Of a stretch of DNA of 64,000 nucleotides, positions 1-6,530 are shown in pieces. The DNA lies in the NCBI RefSeq assembly GCF_036053395.1, contig NZ_CP107942.1:6342501-6406500 (forward strand), written 5' to 3'. The notes beneath the pieces are model-generated. The model worked only from the letters and a program-made list of their open reading frames with translations. It was not told the DNA's origin and did not search any database. Every line of letters begins with the position of its first letter. The first letter of the stretch is position 1. The stretch is from Actinoplanes sp. NBC_00393. GTDB taxonomy: Bacteria > Actinomycetota > Actinomycetes > Mycobacteriales > Micromonosporaceae. Made by a program: the position numbers and the translations under genes.

Positions 1-762
1 TCAGCGCTTGATCGGTAACCAGTCGAGCACGGCCGGGAGCTGCTCGTCCCAGTAGTCCCAGGCGTGCCCGCCCGGTCCGAACTCCGCGTCCAGCTCGACG
101 CCGGCCGTCGCGCACGCCTGCACGAAACGGCGGTTCTGCGCCAGCAGGTGATCCTCGGTGCCGCAGCGCAACCTCAGCTGCGGCGCCGAGGCACGGTCCG
201 CCACGCGGACCAGATGCATCAGATCCTCGTCGCCGCCGGCCACGTGCCGGTCCGCGAAGACCCGCGCAACCAGGGCACGCATGTGCGGTCGCAGGTCGTG
301 TTCCTGGATGTACGCGAGATCGAGCGCCCCGGACAACGTAGCGGCGGCGGCGAACCGCTCCGGCTCCCGCAGCGCCCACTTGATCGCGCCGTAGCCGCCC
401 ATCGACAGTCCCGCGACGAAGGTGTCCTCGCGCCGCGCCGACACCCGGAAGAGCCGGCCGACCGTCTCCGGCAGCTCCGCGGAGAGAAAGTCCCAGAACC
501 GCATCCCGTACGCCTCGTTGGCGTAGAAGCTGCGGTGCACCTGCGGCATCACGACCGCCAGCCCGCGCTCGGCCGCGTATCGCTCCACCGACGTGTACCT
601 GGTCCACGCCGTGTGGTCGTCGGTCAGCCCGTGCAGGAGGTAGAGCACCGGTGGCGGTTCGCTCACGCCGTCGGGCAGCAGCACCGTCATGGAGGTGCTC
701 AGCTCGAGTGCCTTGGAGTTGAAGTCGCAGCGGATCAAGGCCATTCCGACAGTCTCCGCCAT
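1..762 (-). CDS. Esterase of the esterase D / antigen 85 fold
   Basis: A 253-residue alpha/beta hydrolase. The nucleophile elbow GLSMGG places the catalytic serine at residue 120; an acid candidate lies in CGTEDH near residue 203 and the histidine in GGHAWDYW near residue 234, so the triad is complete. The early HGLTDDHTAW segment forms the oxyanion region typical of S-formylglutathione hydrolase and mycolyltransferase-like esterases. There is no signal peptide, so a cytoplasmic carboxylesterase is more likely than a mycolyltransferase; the natural substrate cannot be told from sequence. The stop codon lies at the very edge of the window, and a second ATG six codons in is an alternative start. 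It is transcribed away from the following gene, sharing a short divergent region. Confidence 0.85.
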   Translation of the reverse strand: MAETVGMALIRCDFNSKALELSTSMTVLLPDGVSEPPPVLYLLHGLTDDHTAWTRYTSVERYAAERGLAVVMPQVHRSFYANEAYGMRFWDFLSAELPETVGRLFRVSARREDTFVAGLSMGGYGAIKWALREPERFAAAATLSGALDLAYIQEHDLRPHMRALVARVFADRHVAGGDEDLMHLVRVADRASAPQLRLRCGTEDHLLAQNRRFVQACATAGVELDAEFGPGGHAWDYWDEQLPAVLDWLPIKR

Positions 763-785
763 CGACGGCCGCCGCCTTCGTCCAG

Positions 786-814
786 TTGGGAATGTCGTAC
801 CTGTCGATTAGAAT
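786..814 (+). promoter_or_regulatory. Candidate sigma70-type promoter
   Basis: TTGGGA at 786-791 and TAGAAT at 809-814 are separated by exactly 17 bases, an unusually good vegetative promoter for such GC-rich DNA. Transcription would start near 821, about 80 bases upstream of the GTG start at 901. This position argues against using the ATG at 817 as the start of the downstream gene. Confidence 0.6.
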
Positions 815-900
815 GTATGTACGAAAGAGGGGCCCTGAGCTGCGGATCTTCAGGCGCTTCCGAGCGCAGCTGTGTCCGCGGCGCGAGTGAGGAGACCGAC

Positions 901-1581
901 GTGACCACGTCCACCCTGTCCACGATCTCGACCACCCCCGTGCCCGTGATCCCGCCGTATGCGACGATGCTCGGCTTCACCCGGTACGTGTCTCGCACCG
1001 GCCCCGCCAAGGCCACCTTCGTCGGCGGCCTGCGCCGCCAGCGGGAGCGCCGCAGCGGCTTCAACCCGCACGGCCAGCTGGTGAAGGCGCTGAAGGCCGA
1101 CATCGCGTTCCGCACCGGCGGCAGCTACCTCGCCGGCGTGACCAACCTGGTGAAGGAGCGGTGGAAGCCGCTGTACGAAACGCTTCGCACCGGCGCCGGC
1201 ACCTACCTGTCCTCACTCGGCGACCCGGAGCAGGTCAGCCTCGCCCAGACCCGCGACGCCATCGCCACCGTCGGCCCGCTGGCCGTGAAGATCAACCCCC
1301 ACTTCGGCCTGCGCTACGAGGACGGCCGCCGCGAAGCCGTCCGCCTGCACTTCGACGAGGACCCGCCTAGCGCCGAGGCCACCACCGCGATGCTGCACCT
1401 GATGGCCCGCCACATGGACCAGATCCTCCCCAACGCCGAGCCCGTCCTCGTCGACCTGCGCCGCGGCGTCACCCACCGCATCGACCCAGCCGCCCGCCCC
1501 GCCGACATCGAAAGCTGGCTCTCCGGCGAGGCCGCCGCCTTCACCGCGATGTGGGCCGCCACCGCCACCCCAGCCGCCTGA
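901..1581 (+). CDS. Conserved hypothetical protein, 226 residues
   Basis: I do not recognise a named family. The product is soluble, basic in its first third (GGLRRQRERRSGF) and more acidic later, with no signal peptide, membrane segment or metal motif. The GTG start at 901 is preceded by a GGAG about six bases upstream; the open frame reaches much further back, but only because it runs antisense through the neighbouring esterase gene. It stands alone behind its own promoter (786-814) and is followed by 1.7 kb of repeats. Base composition and codon use match a real actinobacterial gene, so existence is fairly secure while function is unknown. Confidence 0.7.
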   Translation: MTTSTLSTISTTPVPVIPPYATMLGFTRYVSRTGPAKATFVGGLRRQRERRSGFNPHGQLVKALKADIAFRTGGSYLAGVTNLVKERWKPLYETLRTGAGTYLSSLGDPEQVSLAQTRDAIATVGPLAVKINPHFGLRYEDGRREAVRLHFDEDPPSAEATTAMLHLMARHMDQILPNAEPVLVDLRRGVTHRIDPAARPADIESWLSGEAAAFTAMWAATATPAA

Positions 1582-1649
1582 CCACCCACCGCCGGCCGCC
1601 CTCCCGGCCTAGCCCTCACCACTGACCCCACACCCGTCGAGCCGGAGCC

Positions 1650-2080
1650 GATCGCCCCACAGCGATCGGCCCGCTCGACCGGCGATCAGCCAACCTTGCG
1701 CTGACCCGCCGATCTCGCGGCAATCGGCCAGCTACACGGTGATCGCCGACTGAGCAATGATCGCCCGCCTGCGCGGCGATCGGCCAGTTGCCCGATTGTC
1801 AGCTGGGCTTGCAGCGATCGGCCGGCTGCACGGTGATCGCCCAGCTGCGCGTTGATCGGCTGGGTGTGCGGTGATCGCCCAGCTGCGCGTTGATCGGCTG
1901 TGTGTGCGGTGATCGCCCAGCTGCGCGTTGATCGGCTGTGTGTGCGGTGATCGCCCAGCTGCGCGTTGATCGGCTGTGTGTGCGGTGATCGCCCAGCTGC
2001 GCGTTGATCGGCTGGGTGTGCGGTGATCGGTCGGCTGGGTGCGCGGTGATCGCCCCGCTGCACGGTGATCGGCTTCTGTA
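1650..2080. repeat. Tandem array, 19/38-bp period, GATCG-rich
   Basis: Five nearly perfect 38-bp units start at 1833, 1871, 1909, 1947 and 1985, each made of two related 19-bp halves (GTGATCGCCCAGCTGCGCG and TTGATCGGCTGTGTGTGCG). Degenerate 19-bp halves extend on both sides, roughly 1650-2080, recognisable by a GATCG every 19 bases. Because 38 is not a multiple of three, the open frames seen here simply cycle through the same peptide in three phases; this is not coding sequence. Confidence 0.9.
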
Positions 2081-2216
2081 GCGCCACGCAGGTCAGTCCA
2101 TCCGGACCTGGCCACGCGCCCGCCGGCGATGCCCAACGGCGATCCTGACGCGTGACAACGGCTTACGACTCTGACCACCTTCCGGCTCCAGGGATCCTCC
2201 CCGCCCGGGCCCACGT

Positions 2217-2250
2217 GCGTTCCCCGACGTGATTCCACGTCGGGGAACGC
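2217..2250. terminator. Perfect 15-bp hairpin between repeat arrays
   Basis: GCGTTCCCCGACGTG (2217-2231) and its exact complement (2236-2250) flank an ATTC loop. The stem is long and flawless but has no T-run on either side. It could stop transcription from the gene ending at 1581, or be a protein site or DNA cruciform. Confidence 0.6.
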
Positions 2251-2392
2251 CGTGTCTCAGGCCCGTTGCGTCTAGGCTTGCTCCCCGGCCGCCAGCCCTT
2301 CCCGTGCCGCGATCTTGCACGGTTGCCCCTCCCATCCCCAGGGCTGCTTCCGCTGTCGCGCGACCACCCACGCCGGCTTGACCAACCTCGCA

Positions 2393-2645
2393 ACGTTGAA
2401 CAACAGCCGACCCGCACCAGCTGACGGCCAACGCACCTTCAATCCGAAGAACACGACGCTGAGCGACAGCCGGACGACCCGGCTGACAGCCAGGGCACCC
2501 TCAACCCTGAAATCACAACGCTGAACGGCAGCCGGACCAACCGGCTGACCAACAGCGCACCCTCAACCCGGAAATCACGACACTGAGCGACAGCCGGACC
2601 AGCCCAGCTGACCGACAACGCACCCTCAACCCGAAACACGACGGT
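2393..2645. repeat. Tandem array, 62-bp period (array A)
   Basis: Four imperfect units begin near 2393, 2456, 2518 and 2580. Each carries a hairpin of the form CAGCCGG, about five loop bases, CCGGCTG, then a GCACCCTCAACCC stretch. The same hairpin core and period recur in the array at 56454-56840. Short open frames through it are not conserved in phase. No gene seen. Confidence 0.85.
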
Positions 2646-2734
2646 GCGGGAGTCCGTGATTACGGCGAGCGGATTAGTTCAGGCCAGTCCCTGGCCAGCC
2701 TCGGCCGCTCTGACTCACTTGGTTCGGGAGCCGT

Positions 2735-2955
2735 GCTCGGCCCTTCGCCTCGGCTTAACTCGGCTCAGCTCGGCTCGGCTCTGGACCGGCCCCAGCTCAG
2801 CTCCACCCCGTTCGGCGCGGTCCGGCTCGGCCCCGTTCCGCTCGATTCGGCTCGGCCCCGTTCGGCCCGGTCCGGCTCGGCCACGTTCCGCTCGGTCCGA
2901 CTCAGTCACGTTCGGCTCGGTCACGTTCGGCTCGGTCACGTTCGGCTCGGCTGCT
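2735..2955. repeat. Degenerate short tandem repeat, about 15-bp period
   Basis: A run of GTTCGGCTCGGTCAC-like units. The last copies (about 2896-2955) are almost identical and earlier ones drift (GTTCGGCCCGGTC, GTTCCGCTCGATTC). 2956-3150 holds nothing I can name. Confidence 0.8.
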
Positions 2956-3164
2956 CAGCGTGGCCGCGATCGAGGCCGACCCGGTCGAGGCGGCCCAGAT
3001 CAGGGCGATCTCTTCGTGGTGGTGCAGCTCGGGGCAAGTCCGATCGGGTCGGGTTGGGGGTGGCGGGGGTGTGTCGGTTGGGCTCGTTCGGGGGTGGGGT
3101 TGCGTGGGCCACAGTTCGGGATTTGTGGGGGTGGTCTTGAAGGCTTGGTCGCTAATCTGCTGCG

Positions 3165-3206
3165 GTGAGTCCGTTCCCTGGCGTACTGCCGCCGCCGCGC
3201 TCCTGA
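3165..3206 (+). CDS. Putative leaderless, proline-rich leader peptide
   Basis: GTG-initiated reading frame encoding (M)SPFPGVLPPPRS, ending with a TGA that lies in the loop of the terminator at 3196-3221. There is no ribosome binding site, but the predicted transcription start coincides with the GTG, as in leaderless actinobacterial mRNAs. Three consecutive prolines directly before arm 1 of the hairpin would place a slow or stalled ribosome over that arm. The peptide is inferred from architecture, not from homology. Confidence 0.45.
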   Translation: MSPFPGVLPPPRS

Positions 3207-3221
3207 GCGGAGCGCGCTTTT
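3196..3221 (+). terminator. Intrinsic terminator inside the leader
   Basis: Perfect 8-bp stem CGCGCTCC/GGAGCGCG with a TGAGC loop, followed by CTTTTG. It lies 85 bases upstream of the exporter start, in the position expected of an attenuator. Confidence 0.65.
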
Positions 3222-3304
3222 GTGCCGGTCGGGCATTGCTCGGGCGGTGAGTATGGGCTGCGCTCCGCGGCCGGTCTGAAACGACTCACTTCTTCGGAGC
3301 GCGC

Positions 3305-4228
3305 GTGTCCATTTTCTTTGTGTCGACTGTCTCGGCTGGAAAAAGGCTGAGCCTTCTGCAACTTTCTGCAGCCGGGGTGCTGTGGGGTACCACCGGTGTC
3401 GTCGTCCAGGTTGTTGCTGGGCGTACCGGGCTGGGTGCCCTTGCCATTGGTTTTTATCGGCTTGCTATTGCGGCTGTGGTTCTTCTCGTTATCGGTATTC
3501 CGCATCGGCGGCGGATTGTGGCCGCGTTTCGGGCGGCGCCGGTAGCTACGGCGGCGGCCGGCGTTGGGCTGGCCACCTATCAGGCGTTGTACTTCGTCGC
3601 GGTTCGGCTGGGCGGGGTCAGCGTGGCGACTGTGGTGAGCCTCGGCCTCGCGCCGGTGCTGTTGAGTGCTTGGGAAACGGTGCGTACCCGGCAGCGGCCT
3701 GGGGCCGCGACTCTCGGGGCATCGGTCGCGGCGATCGTCGGCCTTGTTCTGATCGCCGGGGCGACGGTCGAACTGGGTTCGGCTACCGCCGGGCTGGGCC
3801 TGGTCGCGGCTGTTGCGTCCGGCATCGTCTACGCCGCGTCGGCTGCGGTTGGCAGGCACACTGCTCAGGGCGTACCCCCGTTGGTTTTGACGACGCTGTC
3901 GTGCGTGATCGGTGCGATTGTGCTGGCGCCGATTGCAGTGGTGGAAGGCCTCGCCTTCTCGCCGGAGGCGGCGCCGGTTGCGCTGTTGATCTATGCGGGG
4001 GCGATCACCACGGCGTTGGCCTATGCGCTGTTCTATTCGGGTTTGCGGCGTACCTCGGGCAGCGTTGCTGTTGTGGTCACTCTGCTGGAACCGCTCGTTG
4101 CGGCGCTGCTGGCCGTGGTGTTGATCGGCGAGCCGCTCGCGGGGACGACGATCGTTGGTGGGTTGCTGCTGCTCGGGGCTGTGGCTTCGCTCTATCTGAG
4201 TGCTGATGAAGGGCGCATTTCGGGCTAG
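3305..4228 (+). CDS. EamA/DMT-family transporter
   Basis: A 307-residue inner-membrane protein with about ten hydrophobic segments in two EamA repeats (roughly residues 15-145 and 155-295), the drug/metabolite transporter plan; such proteins usually export amino acids, metabolites or drugs. The GTG start has a GGAG five bases upstream. Codon use differs from its neighbours: the first half is rich in GTT, CTT, ATT and TTT codons, so it may be a later arrival or a gene under weak translational selection. It stands alone, bounded by repeats upstream and a hairpin downstream. The attenuator-like leader suggests induction by something that slows ribosomes or depletes a charged tRNA, which would fit an exporter of a translation inhibitor; that is inference. 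Confidence 0.88.
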   Translation: MSIFFVSTVSAGKRLSLLQLSAAGVLWGTTGVVVQVVAGRTGLGALAIGFYRLAIAAVVLLVIGIPHRRRIVAAFRAAPVATAAAGVGLATYQALYFVAVRLGGVSVATVVSLGLAPVLLSAWETVRTRQRPGAATLGASVAAIVGLVLIAGATVELGSATAGLGLVAAVASGIVYAASAAVGRHTAQGVPPLVLTTLSCVIGAIVLAPIAVVEGLAFSPEAAPVALLIYAGAITTALAYALFYSGLRRTSGSVAVVVTLLEPLVAALLAVVLIGEPLAGTTIVGGLLLLGAVASLYLSADEGRISG

Positions 4229-4252
4229 CGAGTGGGTCATATTCGCAATGCC

Positions 4253-4283
4253 GGCTGCGGCTGCAGGCGGGGCAGCCGCAGCC
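4253..4283 (+). terminator. Terminator hairpin after the EamA gene
   Basis: GGCTGCGGCTGC (4253-4264) pairs perfectly with 4272-4283 across a 7-base loop, followed by TGATTTC. It sits 25 bases after the stop codon. Confidence 0.7.
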
Positions 4284-4343
4284 TGATTTCGCGTCGGAGG
4301 GCAATGCGGCTGAGGCCCTGTTGTGGGCTTTGATCATCCGGCT

Positions 4344-4388
4344 GTGCGCCGGCGCTGCGTCAACGCCCGTCAGGCAGCGCCGGCGCAC
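4344..4388. other. 15-bp inverted repeat before the propeller gene
   Basis: GTGCGCCGGCGCTGC (4344-4358) is matched exactly by its complement at 4374-4388 around a 15-base spacer; a third related copy (GCCGGCGCTGCC, about 4396-4407) could compete. The rest of 4284-4537 shows nothing else clear. Operator or terminator cannot be distinguished. Confidence 0.5.
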
Positions 4389-4537
4389 GAGTGAGGCCGG
4401 CGCTGCCTCGTCGGTAGATCCGCGGCGTCTGGGGGCCGAGCTCGTTGGTATCGGTGGGGGAAGTTCTTAGGTGCAAGCCGGTTGCGACGATTTCTCCTGG
4501 TGGAAGGCGACGGCAGGACCTCGGGGGGCGTTCGGCC

Positions 4538-5602
4538 ATGAAGAAGATCGCGGGATTGGTGACGCTGGCGGCGGCGCTGGGTGGTGGTGCGTTCCTGCAG
4601 CCGGCAGTAGCGCAAGCGGCCACGGTCGAAGCGCAAGCAGCCACGGTCGAAGCGCGAGCAGCCTCGGTTGAGCTGCCGAGCCTGGTGGCGTACGTGCGTG
4701 GCGGCGACGTCCACGTCAGCAAGGGCGCCGGCGAGAAGCGGCTGACCACCGGCGGCGGGCACGCCCGTCCGCGCTGGTCGCCGGACGGGCGGCAGATCGC
4801 CTTCCTCAAGAGCGGCCAGCTCTGGATCATGAAGGCGGACGGCACCGGTCAGCGACGGCTCAGCACCCGGCCGGCCGGCGGTCCGTCCTGGTCGCCGGAC
4901 GGGAAGTGGATCGCGTTCGGTTCGCTGTCCTGCACCGGCGGGCCGGGCGTGTACCGGATCGCGGCAACCGGAAAGGGCAAGGTCGAGGTGCTGTTTCCGC
5001 GAGAGTGCCGGCGCGCGGCGATGCCGGCCGAGAAGGCGATGCCGGCCGAGAAGGCGATGCCGGCCGAAAAGGCAATGCCGGCCGAGAAGGTGGCGGGGGC
5101 CCGGACCGCTTCCGCACAGTTGACGGAACGGCTGCGTACGGACGACGCCGTGGCCTGGTCACCGGACGGGACGCGGGTGGCGTTCCGTGGGGGTGACTGC
5201 GAGTCCGTTTATGACGCCTGCCTGAGCATCGGGACGATCACGTCGGGCGCGGAGAAGACGGTTGCCGCGTACGGGGGTGGCGGCGTCCAGAACAGCGGTT
5301 TCGCGGTGATCCCGAGCTGGCGGGCGGACGGGGCGAAGTTGGCGTTCACCGCGTACCAGGAGGGTGAGACGGCGGCCGAGAACCTGCCGGTGCACCTGGT
5401 GGAGTACGACACGGTGACCGGGGCCAAGCGCACGGTGGGCACCTCTCTGGACCGTGAACTCGACTACCTGGACGCCTCCCGCGCCGTCGTGACCAGCCAG
5501 AACGCGGGCGGCTCGTGGGTGACCGTGGTCGGCCTGGCGAACGGGGTCCGGGTCCCGTTCCGGTCCGGTTCGCAGCCGAGCGTGCAGCCCGCCGTATCGT
5601 AG
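4538..5602 (+). CDS. Secreted TolB-like beta-propeller protein
   Basis: 354 residues starting at the ATG of MKKIAGLV, preceded by a G-rich ribosome binding site; the open frame upstream lacks one. A signal peptide (basic start, hydrophobic core, AVAQAA cleavage region) is followed by three 7-residue repeats of the type QAATVEA, then propeller blades recognisable by WSPDGRQIAF, WSPDGKWIAF and WSPDGTRVAF (PD40 repeats). Between blades, around residues 160-185, four identical AMPAEK hexapeptides interrupt the fold. Probably an extracytoplasmic binding or scaffold protein; no catalytic motif is visible. Its stop is only 7 bases from the trmB start, so the two may be cotranscribed although no functional link is apparent. 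Confidence 0.75.
   Translation: MKKIAGLVTLAAALGGGAFLQPAVAQAATVEAQAATVEARAASVELPSLVAYVRGGDVHVSKGAGEKRLTTGGGHARPRWSPDGRQIAFLKSGQLWIMKADGTGQRRLSTRPAGGPSWSPDGKWIAFGSLSCTGGPGVYRIAATGKGKVEVLFPRECRRAAMPAEKAMPAEKAMPAEKAMPAEKVAGARTASAQLTERLRTDDAVAWSPDGTRVAFRGGDCESVYDACLSIGTITSGAEKTVAAYGGGGVQNSGFAVIPSWRADGAKLAFTAYQEGETAAENLPVHLVEYDTVTGAKRTVGTSLDRELDYLDASRAVVTSQNAGGSWVTVVGLANGVRVPFRSGSQPSVQPAVS
5018..5089 (+). repeat. Four 18-bp in-frame repeats (AMPAEK)
   Basis: Units at 5018, 5036, 5054 and 5072 differ at only two bases. As 18 bp is six codons, copy number can change without shifting the frame, giving a length-variable surface loop in the propeller protein. Confidence 0.9.
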
Positions 5603-5609
5603 GGCCGCG

Positions 5610-6284
5610 ATGAGTGAGACTTCCGCGGCACGCCCGATCCGTACCTTCCATCCGCGACGCGGGCGGATGAGCGCCCGTCACTTCGACGCGCACGAGGCGC
5701 TCTGGCCACGGTTCGGCCTGATGATCACTGATGGTGACCGGAGTCCACTGGATCTCACCGAGTTGTTCGGGCGCGCGGCTCCGGTCGTACTGGAAATCGG
5801 TTTCGGAATGGGGGACGCAACGGCCTCGATGGCCGCTGCCGAGCCGGACCGCGACTTCCTCGGCGTCGAAGTGCACACGCCGGGCATCGGCAACCTGCTC
5901 GCGCTCGCCGGCGAACAAAGCCTGACGAATGTGCGCGTAGCGCACGGAGACGCCCTCCAGCTCGTGCATCGGATCGCGCCGGGAGCGCTGGACGCGGTGC
6001 ACGTGTTCTTCCCGGACCCGTGGCCGAAGGCCCGGCATCACAAGCGCCGCCTGATCCAGCCGGCGAACGTGGCCCTGCTCCGCGACCGTCTGCGCCCGGG
6101 CGGCGTGCTGCATTGCGCCACCGACTGGCCGCACTACGCGGACGCGATGGCGGAGACGCTCGACGCTGATCCGCACCTGCGCCGCCTGCCGGCGACCCCG
6201 CACGCCCGGCCGGAGACCAAGTTCGAGCGGCGCGGCACGGCAGCAGGCCGGCCGATCAAAGATCTGCGCTACGCGCGAGTTTGA
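5610..6284 (+). CDS. trmB: tRNA (guanine-N7-)-methyltransferase
   Basis: 224 residues. TrmB uses S-adenosylmethionine to methylate G46 in the variable loop of tRNA. The SAM-binding motif is LEIGFGMGDAT (about residues 67-77), followed by the acidic LGVEVH strand end, and the family signature FFPDPWPK with downstream HHKRRL and the late TKFERRG segment, all in the right order. The N-terminus (FHPRRGRMS) matches actinobacterial orthologues. It starts 7 bases after the propeller gene and probably relies on the same transcript. Length is normal for the family. Confidence 0.95.
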   Translation: MSETSAARPIRTFHPRRGRMSARHFDAHEALWPRFGLMITDGDRSPLDLTELFGRAAPVVLEIGFGMGDATASMAAAEPDRDFLGVEVHTPGIGNLLALAGEQSLTNVRVAHGDALQLVHRIAPGALDAVHVFFPDPWPKARHHKRRLIQPANVALLRDRLRPGGVLHCATDWPHYADAMAETLDADPHLRRLPATPHARPETKFERRGTAAGRPIKDLRYARV

Positions 6285-6391
6285 GCGGGGTACGCCTACG
6301 CGCTCTGCCCAGCGCGGTTCCCGCGGCCGCCAGCCGGGCACGCCGGCAGCGGCCGGCACGGCCCGACGTGGCCGGCGGCCGGGTTCGCTGC

Positions 6392-6437
6392 CAGCCGCCG
6401 GCCCAGCTTGAGGCGGTCGGCGGCTGGGGTGCGTTTG
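6392..6437 (+). terminator. Terminator-like hairpin after trmB
   Basis: CAGCCGCCGGCC (6392-6403) pairs with GGTCGGCGGCTG (6415-6426) with one G-T wobble, followed by GGGTGCGTTTGTTG. The surrounding 6285-6530 is rich in further GGCCGG palindromes but has no gene. Confidence 0.5.
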
Positions 6438-6530
6438 TTGCTGGCGGCTCGGCTCCGTCTGCGGTGATGGTCTGGCAATTTGCCGCTTTTAGGGCTTTCG
6501 CGCCACTACCCTGAGGAGTGGAGGTCGGCC

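Larger units (their letters stand above)
3153..3304 (+). promoter_or_regulatory. Putative attenuator leader of the EamA gene
   Basis: TAATCT at 3153-3158 fits a TAnnnT minus-10 box and would start RNA at about 3165, exactly on a GTG that opens a 13-codon leader peptide. Downstream are four mutually complementary segments: 1, CGCGCTCC (3196-3203); 2, GCGGAGCGC (3208-3216); 3, GCGCTCCGC (3260-3268); 4, CGGAGCGCGC (3295-3304), which contains the GGAG ribosome binding site of the exporter gene. Pairs 1:2 and 3:4 give a terminator plus a masked ribosome binding site; pair 2:3 excludes both. The minus-35 region is weak. Confidence 0.55.

Noticed and set aside
64..900. N-terminal extension of the gene at 901
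   Set aside because: It is antisense to the esterase gene and lies upstream of a good promoter at 786-814.
1686..2238. Two overlapping minus-strand frames with peptide repeats
   Set aside because: They translate the 38-bp DNA repeat in rotating phases; no start with ribosome binding site and no phase conservation.
2644..3168. Plus-strand frame of 174 codons rich in Ser, Arg and Gly
   Set aside because: Translation of the 15-bp repeat block; no ribosome binding site, ends at the EamA leader.
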